64,000 nucleotides of DNA from Cymodocea nodosa (lineage: Eukaryota; Streptophyta; Magnoliopsida; Alismatales; Cymodoceaceae): contig CM072336.1 of the NCBI GenBank assembly GCA_036874045.1, positions 13,077,001 to 13,141,000 on the forward strand. Direction: 5' to 3'. A program made the translations under genes and the position numbers. The first letter of the stretch is position 1, and each line of letters starts with the position of its first letter. This document shows positions 1 through 10,502 of this stretch, in pieces. Under the pieces are notes generated by a model. That model searched no databases and was not told the origin of the DNA. It was given only the letters and a program-made list of their open reading frames with translations.

Positions 1-770
1 ATTTAACTATCCGATGCTCAGGTGCATTTCAGATACTTACAACTTAACTATCTGATGCCTTGATGCATTTCAGATAGTTACAAATAACTCACCGATATAT
101 AACTTAAGTAAATCTACCAGATCTCGACACGTGTCAGTAGCAGTTTAATAATAATAAAAGAAACATTTCGGAGAGTTATAGGTATAACTATCTGATGCTT
201 AGATGCATTTCGGATAGTTAGAGATAACTCACCGAAAATCTACCTAAGTCACTTTCCCAAAACATGACACGTGTCCATAGCTATTTTATAAATAAAAGGA
301 GATTTCGGAGAGTTACACATATAACTTTCCAATGCCCAACTGCAATTTCGGATAGTTATAGATAACTCACCGAAAGTTCACTTAAGTCATGCATTATGGT
401 TTCGACACGTGTACTTCAGGAAATAATAAAATATTCTTTAAAACATAACTATTCGGTAGTTTAAACATAACTATCTGATACATGTTCAGTATGTTAAACA
501 TAACTGTCTGAAATATATTCGGTATGTTAAATATAACTGTCCGAAATATTAGAAAATTCGGATACTTAAGAATTTCACAGCTTGCAACTTACTGACAGTT
601 CAGAAATGTACTAAATTAACATTAATTCCCCCAAATTAAGCAGATTCTTTAATTAAAGCTTATAACAGTGCAATTATAACATAATGGCTTAATTCTCATA
701 TGATAAGCTAAATATTATGCAATTAACCATCATTTAACCGTTAATAATATGCACTTTTTCATTCTAAACA
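1..770 (-). mobile_element. Gypsy-type LTR, partial, cut by window edge
   Basis: The segment reads as the reverse complement of the start of the LTR at 12178-14410 and ends in CATTCTAAACA, the inverse of the LTR start TGTTTAGAATG. It is also a near-duplicate of 3255-4107. It consists of repeated modules containing CGGAGAGTTA or CGGATAGTTA words, ACTTAAGT and CACGTG. The left part lies outside the window, so the insertion duplication cannot be checked. The right edge abuts a Copia fragment at 771. Confidence 0.85.
55..430. repeat. Three tandem ~125-bp modules of short palindromes inside the LTR
   Basis: Three modules follow one another (about 55-170, 171-300, 301-430). Each has the same order of parts: a CGGAGAGTTA or CGGATAGTTA half-site, TAACTATCNGATGC, TGCATTTCGGATAGTTA, TAACTCACCGA, CTTAAGT, then ACACGTGT followed by an A/T-rich stretch. 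The same modules recur at 3420-3770 and, inverted, at 12520-12900 and 27670-28080. CACGTG is the G-box core bound by bZIP and bHLH factors, so an enhancer role is an inference. Confidence 0.8.
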
Positions 771-1966
771 CATGGTGATTTTGATGAGGACATCTAGATG
801 GAACAGCCAATAGGTTTTGCAGAAAGAGGTAGATCAGACCTCGTTTGTAAGTTGCAGAAATCTTTGTATGGGCTGAAATAGTCTCCTAGGTAGTGGTATA
901 AAAGATTTGATTCTTTTATCACAGATGTTGGTTTTGTTCGAAGTAGTTTTGATTCATGTGTCTATGTTAAACAAATTAAAGATGAATTTGTTTACTTGCT
1001 CTTGTATGTGGATGACATCTTGATTGCAGCCAAAGATGTCAATGAAATACAGTTTTTGAAAGATACATTGAAATCTGAATTTGCAATGAAGGATTTAGGA
1101 CCGACAGGTAAAATCCTTGGGATGGAGATTTATTGTGACAAGAACATTGGAAGATTATTTCTCCATCAGCACAGTTATGTTCTGAAGATTCTAAGCAGGT
1201 TTGGTATGGCTTCAAGCAAGGCCATCAGAACGCCCTATGATAGGAACCTGCGATTATCAGTTGCTATGGTACCTTAGACACAATCAGAGAAGAAGTACAT
1301 GAAGAAAGTTCTATATTCATAGGCAATTGGCAATCTCATGTATGCCATGGTTTGTACTCGCCTAGATCTTGCTTACCCTCTTAGTGTTGTAAGCAGGTTT
1401 ATGTTGAATCTAGGGAAGAGTTATTGGAAGGCCGTGAAGAGGATCTTTAAGTACTTGAAGGGCACGTCTGATGTAGGATTGATTTATGGAGTTAAGCATA
1501 ACTGTAGTATGGCTGGATATTCTGATTTAGATTTTGTAGGTGATGTTGATCAGCGTAGATCCTCAACAAGATATGTCTTCACATTGGCAGATTTCATTAT
1601 TAGTTGGAAATCTACTCTACAGTCTACTGTATCATTATCCACCACCGATGCTGAGTATATGGTGATGACAGAAGCTGCAAAAGAAGGTATTTGGCTGAAG
1701 GGGTTACTTGGAGACTTTGGTTTGCGATATGATAAAGTAGAAATTTTCTGTGACAGTCTTAGTGCCATCAGCTTAATGAAGGACAATGTGTTTCATGACA
1801 GGACAAAACACATTGATGTTCGTTATCACTTTCTTAGAATAGAAGATCGCGTGAAGATTTTGAAGATTAACACACATGACAATCCAACCGATATGTTTAC
1901 GAAAGGCATTCTTGAAAGCAAGTTTAAGCATTGCTTAGACTTACTTAATGTCTTTGCTTATAGTTG
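771..1966 (+). pseudogene. Copia reverse transcriptase C-terminal half and RNase H, broken
   Basis: This is the 3' half of a Copia pol gene. The sequence starts abruptly inside the RT motif normally read FLHGDLDE and continues with MEQPIGF, the KSLYGLK block and the catalytic LLYVDDILIA motif near 1000-1030. RNase H follows, with the S(L)STTDAEY motif near 1630-1660 and the TKHIDVRYHF and NPTDMFTKG motifs near the C terminus. In-frame stops interrupt it at the start of RT, in the LYGLK*SPR*W block and between RT and RNase H around 1275-1320, so it is inactive. Upstream gag, PR and INT are absent because the left side is replaced by the Gypsy-type LTR ending at 770. A PPT and 3' LTR of the same element follow. 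Confidence 0.9.
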
Positions 1967-2040
1967 ACCCTTCAAGTCTTTGGTGATGGAGATTTTTTTT
2001 TTGTTGTTGTTTGGTACTAGGTGGAGTTTGTAAATTCAAG

Positions 2041-2053
2041 ACAAGGTGGAGAT
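2041..2053 (+). other. Polypurine tract of the Copia fragment
   Basis: ACAAGGTGGAGAT directly precedes the LTR start TGTTATTATG. This is the usual plus-strand priming tract of Copia elements and fixes the left end of the LTR. Confidence 0.85.
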
Positions 2054-2363
2054 TGTTATTATGTGTCTTGAGTTAGTTTGTTACACGTAGCGATATTTTG
2101 TCCTTGGCCACTTGGGGTGCACAAATGTTATAAATAGGCCCCCAACGTATGCTTTAGGAAGATGATGAATCTTGTATCCCTTTGTGATCACCTAGAGAAG
2201 AATCAATCAGTTAAGCTCCATCCGTGGACGTACCCAATTTGGGGAACCACGTTAACCTTGGTGTTTTGTTGTTCTTGTTTCACACGTCTACCTCTCTTTG
2301 TCTTCTTCTTTCTTCTCCACATGTCCAAGCTTCTCCCTTTCCGCATTCTCTCTTCACATAACA
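2054..2363 (+). mobile_element. 3' LTR of the Copia fragment (310 bp)
   Basis: The LTR begins TGTTAT and ends ATAACA, a perfect short inverted repeat with TG...CA ends. A TATA-like box, TTATAAATAG, lies at 2128-2137. It is much shorter than the other Copia LTRs in the window and has none of the hairpin arrays, so it belongs to a different Copia lineage. The base after its end (2366 onward) is sequence from the Gypsy-family PPTP region, so this Copia inserted into an older element. Confidence 0.85.
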
Positions 2364-2365
2364 AT

Positions 2366-2714
2366 ATATATATTACAAGTAGATGAATAATACAATTTAA
2401 TCTTTCTTCCTAAGTTCATCTACTTCCTTCTAAAGCTTTTCTAATTGTTGTTCTAATTGATTTATACGCTCAATAATTCCTATAATGCCTCCAAAAGGTA
2501 CAGAGATCTCCACAATAGCGTAACTTCTGTATTCTTTCACTGAAATGGCTCTAGATCTTATCCTCTTGGATGTCCATTTTGTGAAGTCAATTCTATCCAC
2601 CATCAGTAGTGGAATCAGATCTCCATAAAATAATTTTTTCTGTGCTGCACTCAACTTGGAGATAAAAATTGAAGACCAATTAACTTGAATCTTGTTCACA
2701 ACTACAGGCATCAA
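2366..2714 (-). pseudogene. PPTP-like protein, C-terminal fragment
   Basis: The minus-strand reading frame corresponds to the C-terminal part of the protein encoded on the plus strand at 19699-21948. Both share KKLFYGDLIPLLMVD, DFTKW and ISVKEYR blocks and a coiled-coil end RINQLEQQLEKL, and the noncoding tail at 2366-2429 matches 21900-21957. The family resembles the plant 'putative plant transposon protein' domain (Pfam Transposase_32 as I recall it), whose biochemical role is unknown. Here only the last ~95 residues remain; the 5' side is fused at about 2705-2714 to LTR sequence. It may be a deletion derivative of the Gypsy family seen at 12178-29561. Confidence 0.7.
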
Positions 2715-4107
2715 CTCGAAGCCAAAGCTAGAAGCTTTACGATCTCCTAAGATATGAGTCGGCGCTTGGTGAAAATGGCTTCCCTTCCTGCGACGCGATC
2801 ACTCCTCATAGTGGTTGTCAGGCACTGCGTTTGGCTCGGAATCGACCCGACATCAAGAAAGTATCCTCACAGACCTCCGATGGTTGGTGATTATGGTGGT
2901 GGTAATGATGGTTGGTGTGGTACTTTGGAGAATTGCCGATACTGCTTGTAGAAAGCTCGGTGCTCCTCCTCTGTACACACTGGCCGTCCATTGATCACAC
3001 ACTTCTTTTTCTTCTTTTCTTTTATATTTCTTTAGTGGTAACTGCTCTACTTGAATGGTCGGTTGGATTTCCTTCATTCATATCAACGGTGATGCTTTCT
3101 TCTCCCTACGCGATACGTGCAATCATGGTTTTTCATCCAATTGTCCTGTTTCTGCAACTACTACAATGGCATATTAGAAAATAAATAGTCCGTAGAGTTA
3201 CAGATAACTCAACGGACTTTCTTCATTGATTTAACTATAAAACATGTGCATAAATTTAACTATCCGAAGCTCAGGTGCATTTTGGATACTTACAAACTTA
3301 ACTATCCGATGCCTAGATGCATTTCGGATACTTATAAACTTAACTATCTGATGCCCAAATGCATTTCGGATACTTATAAACTTAACTATCCGATGCTCAA
3401 ATGTATTTCAGATAGTTACAGATAACTCACCGATATATAACTTAAGTAAATCTACCAGATCTCGACACGTGTCAGCAGTAGTTTAATAATAAAATAAACA
3501 TTTCGGAGAGTTACAGGTCTAACTATCCGATGCTCAGATGCATTTCAGATAGTTAGAGATAACTCACAGAAAATCCACTTAAGTCACTTTTCCAAAACAT
3601 GACATGTGTCCACAGCTATTTTATAAATAAAAAGAGATTTCGGAGAGTTACACATATAACTTTCCGATTCCCAACTACAATTTTGGATAGTTATAGATAA
3701 CTCACCGAAAGTTCACTTAAGTCTTGCATTATGGTTTTGACACGTGTACTTCAGGAAATAATAAAATATTCTTTTAAAACATAACTATTTGATAGTTTAA
3801 ACATAACTATCTAATACATGTTCGGTCTATTAAACATAACTGTCTGAAATATGTTCGGTATGTTAAACATAATTGTCTGAAATATCAGAAAATTCGGATA
3901 CTTAAGAAATTCACAGCTTGCAACTTAACGACAGTTCAGAAATGTACTAAATTAACATTAATTTCCCAAAATTAAGTAGATTCTTTAATTAAAGCATATA
4001 ACAGTGCAATTATAACATAATGGCTTAATTCTCATATGATAAGCTAAATATTATGCAATTAACCATCATTTAACCATTAATAATATGCACTTTTTCATTC
4101 TAAACAG
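2705..4107 (-). mobile_element. Gypsy-type LTR, 5' 1.4 kb only
   Basis: Reads leftward from TGTTTAGAATG at 4107 and matches the LTR at 12178-13500 in order: palindromic modules, the GTTGAGTTA hairpin near 3190-3215, then the segment with GATCACTCCTC near 2800. It stops at about 2705, where the equivalent LTR would continue for roughly another 900 bp, and passes into a PPTP fragment. The junction therefore marks an internal deletion. Confidence 0.8.
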
Positions 4108-5440
4108 GTATCTTATACATCTATCAGCAAATTGAATGACAGTCCTAGTAGGGATTAAGCCTTCTAATCCTAAGGATGCAAATATATCACTAGGCATAAC
4201 ATTTATCCTTGCACCTAGGTCTGTTAAGGTTCTTTCTAAAATGGTCTTTCCTATGGTGCATGATATAACTGGAATTTCAAGATCAAATAACTTTTTAGGA
4301 ATTTATGGTAGAAATAGAGAACTACTTTGCTTAGCTAAAAAGACTTTCCTTAAAATTTTTCACTCTCTTTTCTTAGTACACCAATCATTAAGAAATTTAG
4401 CACAAGGTGGCATTTTCTACAATAAGTCTAACAAAGGAATGTTAACTTGTACTTTTTCAAAAATTTCTCTAATTTTTTCTTGATTTTCAAGAAATGTTTG
4501 TTTTAATCTTTTAGGATAGGGTGCTAATGATTATGATTTACAAGATTTTTTTTCTTTCATTTCATTTGTTTGATCATTTTTAGTCACATTTTCAGATTCA
4601 GATTTAGATTTTTCTTCATTGGTTTCTAAGTTTTCAAATAATACATTTTCATTGTCATTTTGAATTTTGTTCTTATCCACCTTCACATTACTTTCTTTTT
4701 GAATTCTTGGTGGTATATCAATTCTAGATCTTAATGTTATATACACATCTTCCAGATTTTCATTACTTTCATGATGTTCTTGTATTTCATTTCCATGATT
4801 ATGATCTTCCATTGTTTTTAGTTTTAAATTACATTCTTTAAATTCGAGTGTATTGATATTTTCTTTTGTCTGTATGTCTTGCAAATTATGCACATTTGTA
4901 ACATTAAAGTTTTCATTTGTGAGTTCCTATTGCATAACTTGTAATTTCATTGTAAATTCATCCAATGCTTTTAATTTTCTTTCCAAATCATCTAATCTCA
5001 TTGCATTCAATCTTTGATCAATTTTCATTATGATTTTTTTAGTTTCGTATATGATATCAATTTTAGGTTTTGAATATTCTTCCTTATAGTTTAATTGGTC
5101 AACTTCTTGTTGTTGACACATGTATTGTTCTAGTTTGTCCATGTTTTGCTCTAAACTACGCTTCAATTTGTCATACATACCCCAAACTTCCTTGTCTCTC
5201 AACATATTACACGTTCTGAACTAACCATTAGTTGGGTAAACTATAGGATTCTCATACTCAGCTCTATTATAATGAATATAATTCATTTGTTGTTCATGTG
5301 ATCTAATCATCTGCTATCGTCTCAATTTCAAACAATCAGAAATGTCACGACCTTCCAAATTGCAGAATTCACATATGCTAACTACAGGTTTCAAAAATCT
5401 TTGAGCATAAGCATATGCCATATTCTCAATTATGAAATAA
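4108..5440 (-). pseudogene. Gypsy gag C-terminal region and start of protease, decayed
   Basis: Minus-strand remnant of the same region as 14512-15800 of the large Gypsy element. Reading leftward: a zinc-knuckle-like segment with the pattern CX2C...G at about 5400, a coiled coil at 5205-4927 with the LDDLERKLKALDE block, an acidic lysine-rich linker at 4893-4531 carrying the LRS motif (ITLRS), and degraded protease sequence ending at 4108. The conserved D(L)GA protease motif region lies near 4180-4220 but is full of stops. Protease is joined directly to the LTR at 4107, so RT, RNase H, INT and all 3' genes are deleted. The PBS lies immediately upstream at 5503-5520, so the zinc-knuckle-first arrangement of the family is seen here independently. 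Confidence 0.8.
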
Positions 5441-5502
5441 AACACACAACACTTCTTTTGCTATTAAAACAAAACAGCACTCATAGTTGCTTAGCTTCTC
5501 AA

Positions 5503-5520
5503 TCCCCAACAACGGCGCTA
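5503..5520 (-). other. Primer binding site (tRNA-Asp type)
   Basis: On the minus strand the site reads TAGCGCCGTTGTTGGGGA, matching the plant Athila/Tat-type PBS TGGCGCCGTTGCCGGGGA except at two positions. That sequence is complementary to the 3' end of tRNA-Asp. Confidence 0.85.
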
Positions 5521-6388
5521 AACATACTTTTTCTTCGTCTTTTATATTTCTTTTTGTAATAACTGCTTCTACTTAAATGATCAGTTGGATTTCCTTCATT
5601 TAGATCAACGATGTTGATTTCTTCTTCATTCCACAAGTGAATTCCTACGTGATACGTGAAATCATGGTTTTCCTTCGAATTTCCTGTTTATGCAACTACT
5701 ACAGTGGCATATTAGAAAATAAATGGTCCGTGGAGTTAGTGTAACTCAACAGACTTACTTCATTGATTTAACTATAAAACACATGCAATATAGAAATAAC
5801 TTATAAGCTTATAACACTAACACAACGCGTTACCTTAGTGTATATTCAAGTAACTCAATGCATGTAATTATGCTAACTTAACGAGTTAAACATGTGCAGC
5901 TCACATGACATAATAAAACATTTAAATTCAACACGTGCATAAATCTAACTTAACAAGTTCAGATATACAACTTAAATTTTTTACTCGCTAACTCAATGAG
6001 TTCTCACAAGATCTTTTTACACCTTTGAACTTGTAACTCAACGAGTTGACATGTGATCTTTCAACAAAAAGAACACAAACTCAACGAGTTATTACTGTGT
6101 ACCTGAATATTCTTTTAGCATTTAAAACATAACTATTCAGTACATAAAATATAACTTTCTAAAATAACAGACAATTCAGATACTTAGGAATTAAAAGCCT
6201 ATAATTCACCGATAGTTTAGAAAATATACTTAATTAATGCTAATTCCTGGAAATTATGCAGATTCTTTTATTAAAGCATATAACAATGCAATTATAACAT
6301 AATAGCTTAATTCTCATATGATAATTTACATATTATGCAATTAATCATCATTTAACCCTTAATTTTATGCACTTTTTCGTTCTGAACA
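5521..6388 (-). mobile_element. 5' LTR of the deleted Gypsy copy, internally shortened
   Basis: Runs from CGTTCTGAACA at 6388 (inverse of the LTR start) down to the PBS. Only about 870 bp remain of a 2.2-kb LTR. The segment 5531-5760 matches 2990-3240, whereas the outer array contains GTTGAGTTA/TAACTCAACG-type words at 5840-6110 instead of the CGGATAGTTA words of its partner. The two LTRs of this copy therefore differ in both length and repeat type. Confidence 0.7.
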
Positions 6389-6663
6389 TGAGGCAAACTA
6401 TAGAAGATTTTGGATTATCTTATGATACTATTGAGATTTATTATGATAGCAGTTCTACAATAAATCTTTCCAAAATCCTATACTACATTCTAGAGCAAAA
6501 CATATAAAGGTTAGACATCATTTCCTAAGAGATAACAAAATTAAAGGTAAGATTAAGTTAGGATTTGTGTCTAGTGAAAATCAATTAGCTGATATATTTA
6601 CAAAACCTCTAAATGAAAATACATTCTGCAATATAAGATTGAGTTTGGGAATACTAGTTTAAG
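6389..6663 (+). pseudogene. Copia RNase H C-terminal fragment
   Basis: Starts mid-gene with RQTIEDFGLSYDT and runs through the DSSSTINLSK block; a single-base loss near 6470 shifts the frame before the HIEVRHHFLRD-type region. It is the same family as the RNase H at 43589-44092. The N-terminal part is missing because the Gypsy-type LTR ending at 6388 interrupts it. Confidence 0.8.
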
Positions 6664-7621
6664 ATGTTACTAGAAAACTTGTCTTGTTAGCTTAAACTAG
6701 TTTTTATAAGGAAACATGCAATCTCCCAAATAAGATTTAAATCTAGTAAATTTGTTTGTTTAATTTACAACAAGTGCATAATGTTAGTTGTAAAAAGAGT
6801 GCAAGAATAGGTCAAACCACAAGGAGTGATTAAAATCAGATTCTAGGATACTTTGATATGGTTGTAGTGTTGTACTAGCAAAACCTCTCACTCCATTGAG
6901 TTATTGCTTAAGTTCGTTGAGTTAACAGATAACTCAATGGATTACCTTCGTTGAGTTACAAATAGCTCAATGAACAGGTCCATGACTTACTCACTATAAT
7001 TGTTTTGCACTTGAATTTGGCCATCCATTGGGCGATCCTAGGGAATGCAAATAATAAACTTACGCTCTCTAATTGCTATTTATATAAGATTTAATAATGA
7101 ATAAATTTAGCTTCCAAATGAATTTAAATAGCAAATAGTCAAGGCATGATTTGAGAGATTTAAACTAACTGGTTTCAAAATAAAGTCATACTAGACTATA
7201 ATAAAATAAACAAACAATATTTGACAATAACTAACAAACAATTCAAACACAAATGATATAAATACAACATAATAAATATGTAGATGTAATCATGAATGTT
7301 AATGTTCCTTAAGGTGGATGATGGATGAAGGGCAAGCTCTTTATTGAAAATCAAAGACCTCCAACACTACATGTGACATGGTTATACCTTTGAAAACTTA
7401 ACCACTTATTGTCAGACACTCCTCTCCCTATTGGATTGCGAACCTAGACTTTTATAAGATGATCTCTTTAATAAATTGGCATCAGCCTAACACCAAGGCT
7501 AGAAGCTTTAAACATCTTCTAAGAGATGATTCAATACTTGGTGAAGAAATATTTCCTTCCTATGATGTGATCACTCCTCTATAGTGGTTGTCAATCACCA
7601 CAATTTGATTGGAATCGACAT
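6664..7621 (-). mobile_element. Diverged Gypsy-type LTR, left part (resumes at 31630)
   Basis: A degraded copy of the LTR at 12178-14410 in the opposite orientation. Landmarks in order are ACAAGTGCATA near 6770, GGCCATCCATTGGGCGATCC near 7020, a TCCCTATTGGATTGCG block near 7420, AAGGCTAGAAGCTTT near 7500 and GATCACTCCTC near 7570. The match ends at GGAATCGACAT (7621) and resumes at 31630, so the LTR has been split by later insertions. It is clearly older than the LTRs inserted into it. Confidence 0.75.
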
Positions 7622-8439
7622 TGAAAGGACCTTTGTATTTTGATAATGTAAAAACCTATGTAAGGAGCCTTTTGCATTTCACAAGCCAAACAGAAGTCAA
7701 ACAGGCAAGATGGTTGTTGCACAAGATAGCAAAACAACTAGTTGAGTTATAGACTTAGAGGTAGCAGAACTCGTTGAGTTACAGTTTTAAAGGTAGCAAA
7801 ACAACTTGTTGAGTTATAGGTTTAAAGGTGACAAAATTCGTTGAGTTACAGTTTTGAAACTAGCAAAACAACTCATTGATTACAGGCTTAATGACAGCGG
7901 AACTCATTGAGTTACAATTTTAAAGGTAGCAAAACAACTCATTGAGTTATAGCCTTGAAGGCAGCAGAACTTGTTGAGTTAGTATAACTCAACGTGTACT
8001 TAAAAGGCCAAATAGAACTCATGTGCACAACTCGTTAAGTTAGTAAAATCTCACGTGCACAACTCATTGAGTTAATGAGAAAAAAGGAAGAACAACTCGT
8101 TAAGTTAACGAGTAAAAGGAAAAGTAACTTGTTAAGTTAGCAACAACTTAATGACCTGAGAAGAAAACATGAAGGACTAGCATTACATGTATAGCAAGGA
8201 ATTTCACATGATAGAACTCATTGAGTTAGCATAACTCAACGTGTATTTATAGAAGACAATGAAGAATAACTCGTTAAGTTAGTAATAACTTATTGACTTA
8301 GAAAGAGATTGGTAGAAAAGTAATTGATAGGATATCAAATGATAACTTACTATTTACAAGATTGTCAAGATCAAGTACAATAGATTAATACTGTTGAAAG
8401 AAAATATGATCATTGGAATTACAAGTATAACTATAACCA
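7622..8439 (+). mobile_element. Solo Copia LTR, left part (resumes at 31059)
   Basis: Begins TGAAAGGACCTTTG, the start also seen (as TGAAAGGACCTCTAG) in the Copia LTRs at 33713-35355 and 40297-41847. It contains an array of GTTGAGTTA, GTTAAGTTA and TAACTCAACG words at 7738-8300. Its end, CGATCCTAATA, lies at 31629. Both sides are flanked by the same Gypsy-type LTR, with imperfect target duplications GACAT (7617-7621) and GACTT (31630-31634), so it is a solo LTR of about 1.39 kb with no internal region. Confidence 0.75.
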
Positions 8440-8444
8440 AATCA
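8440..8444. other. Target site duplication ATCAT, left copy
   Basis: ATCAT directly precedes the LTR at 8445 and an identical ATCAT follows the partner LTR end at 31054-31058. The 5-bp match bounds a single insertion of 8445-31053. Confidence 0.85.
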
Positions 8445-10176
8445 TTGAAAGGATCGAATGGCACACTAGAGGGGGGTGAATAGTGTCCTAATAAAATTTA
8501 TTTTGCTTTTAAAACTTTGGAAGATGTTGACACTAATGAATCTTGATTAATTGATTTTGGAATTAAAACTTGTAGTGTAGAAAGTAAAGAACACAAAGAG
8601 ATTTATAGTGGTTCCCCAAATTGGGTAGTCCACTCCTCAAGGCCACAACCTCGAGAATTCCACTAAGTGCTTTTAAGGCTAAGCACAAACCTTAAACAAG
8701 TTGCTTTTGCAGGCTAAGCAACAACTTTACAGATGTTTTTAAAGGCTAAACAAAAACCTCACATAAAGCACCAACTTTGTGTACTCAAGACCCCAATCTT
8801 GAGCAAGTGAAGTATCACACTTCACTCTCTTCACAAAGCCCCGACCTTATAAAGGTATACTCACAATACCCTTGTGAGTTAAGGTTTTAAAGCAAATGAG
8901 AAAACGGTTTAAAACCAGGAGTCACAGACTCAAAATGAAAATGACACACAAGACCAAATCAACTCCAATGAAGAGTTGACAAAGAAGCTCTGAGGAGAAT
9001 TCTTGATTGATCTGCAGCTGTTGATCTTCTAGGCCTTGTTGTAGACGAATCTTCAGAATGTTTGTAGAAATGCTAAGTAGACAATTTTTCCTTTTTGAGT
9101 GTTGAAAAATTCTGTGTGTGCATGTTGTAGTCTTCTAAAAATCCTTCTTTTTTTTTTTTCAAGATTTGCATAGGTGGAAAGAATTATGAAATGGTTAGAT
9201 GCCTTAAGCAGTAATTCATTTCCGACAACCTTCAATCATAATAAAGTCAAGATCTGCAATCAAAAGATATCTTGCCACAAAGATTAGTCAATTAATAATA
9301 GTTGCAGTTTCTGTAAAAATAGAATCTTCAGAGGTTTTTAGAAAATTGGAGAGTTAAACAAATAACTTACCGAAACTTCAAAATCATTTTGGATAGATAG
9401 AGCTAGCATACCGAAAGACCACTTAAGTCATGTATTAAAATTGAAACATGTGTACTTCTGAAACAGCATCATAAAATATTAAAAATAAACTATTCGATAG
9501 AGAAGGCATGTTTCAGATACTTATAAAAGATAACTCTCCGATTCTTAAGTCATTTCAGATAGTTACACAGGTAACCTTCCAAAAAGTCACTTAAGTCAGA
9601 AATAATAGAAAACTCAACCATCTGAAGCTTAAAACTATTTTTGGATACTTACTGAAGGTAACTCTCTGATTCTTAAGAGTTTTCGGATAGTTACATCGTA
9701 ACCTTCCGAAAAGTCACTTAAGTCAAGTGATGAGAGACTGACACGTGTACTTCAGAAGAAAGTAACCGAAAATACATTAAATCAGAGAAATAGCTAACTA
9801 TCCGAAAAGAAAAACCTTAACTATTCGAAATAGAAGGGATTTCAGATACTTACCATAAAAGTCATATCCAGACATAAAAAGACTTAACTCACTGAAGATA
9901 AATACCTTTCAGATAGTTACTGATATAACTATCTGAAAAGGCAAGAGAGAAGCTCAACCATCCGATTTGTCCTGTTTTGTTCGGTGACTTATAAATTAAC
10001 TCTCCAATCAATACACTGTAGAAAAAATAACCTACCGAATTCTAATTTAAAAGACTTTGAGTACAAAGCAGTTAGCCAAGATTCATTTGAATAAAAAGAC
10101 AGCTAAAATATGGCAGAAATAATTAAACCACACATTTTTCATCATCAAAATTAACTGATAAATAATTGAACTAACA
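8445..10176 (-). mobile_element. 3' LTR of the non-autonomous PPTP element (1732 bp)
   Basis: On the minus strand the LTR starts TGTTAGTTC (10176) and ends with the Copia-typical block CACCCCCCTCTAGTG followed by CGATCCTTTCA (8445). It contains a hairpin array at 8667-8879 and CGGATAGTTA, CAGATAGTTA, ACTTAAGT and CACGTG palindromes at 9330-10020. Its first 210 bp recur at 30843-31053, the remnant of the partner LTR. A second copy of the same LTR family lies at 54816-56025. Confidence 0.85.
8667..8879. repeat. Array of at least six small hairpins with changing stems
   Basis: Successive inverted repeats are: GTGCTT/AAGCAC (8667-8686), GTTGCTT/AAGCAAC (8700-8722), TGTTT/AAACA (8734-8752), CTCAAGA/TCTTGAG (8784-8803), AGTGAAG/CTTCACT (8806-8826) and ACTCACAA/TTGTGAGT (8859-8879). 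The first three share a loop of the form TTNAGGCT while their stems differ in compensated fashion. The copy at 55020-55245 keeps the arrangement and adds a better CACAAAG/CTTTGTG stem. Confidence 0.85.
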
Positions 10177-10502
10177 ATCTCTCCCTTTTTTATGACGACA
10201 AAACTGTAAACAGATATATTCTCCCCCTTTGTCAGAATTAAAAAGTGGAGACAAGTGATAGAAGGATACTCGAAGATAAATAAAATGTAATTTCATTGAT
10301 GAAGAGTAAGAAACAATACAGATACAAAATAAAATAAACAATGAAGATTACATCAAAGGAAAATAAAATAAAATAAAATCTAAGATGTAGTTGACTTTTT
10401 ATGTAACAAATCTTGAATTAAGGTATCCCTCTCCCTCAGAAGTTGTTCTAAATAAGCCACTTGATCCAAAAGCATCTGATTATGTTAAAGTAGAAGCTCA
10501 TT
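10177..10502 (-). other. Polypurine tract and 3' untranslated stretch
   Basis: The minus strand reads AAAAAAGGGAGAGAT directly before the LTR start at 10176, the normal plus-strand priming tract (10177-10191). A second purine tract, the inverse of TCTCCCCCTTTG, lies about 40 nt upstream. The remaining 250 nt up to the ORF stop at 10503 hold no gene that I can see. Confidence 0.75.

Noticed and set aside
55-430. Regularly spaced short repeats that might suggest a CRISPR array
   Set aside because: Repeat words are palindromic half-sites of 8-13 bp with no constant repeat/unique spacer pattern, they lie in LTRs, and the sequence is plant nuclear DNA.
2162-2386. 74-codon ORF
   Set aside because: It lies inside the 310-bp Copia LTR and runs through its end.
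4136-4483. Plus-strand 115-codon ORF
   Set aside because: It is the antisense of decayed Gypsy protease sequence on the minus strand.
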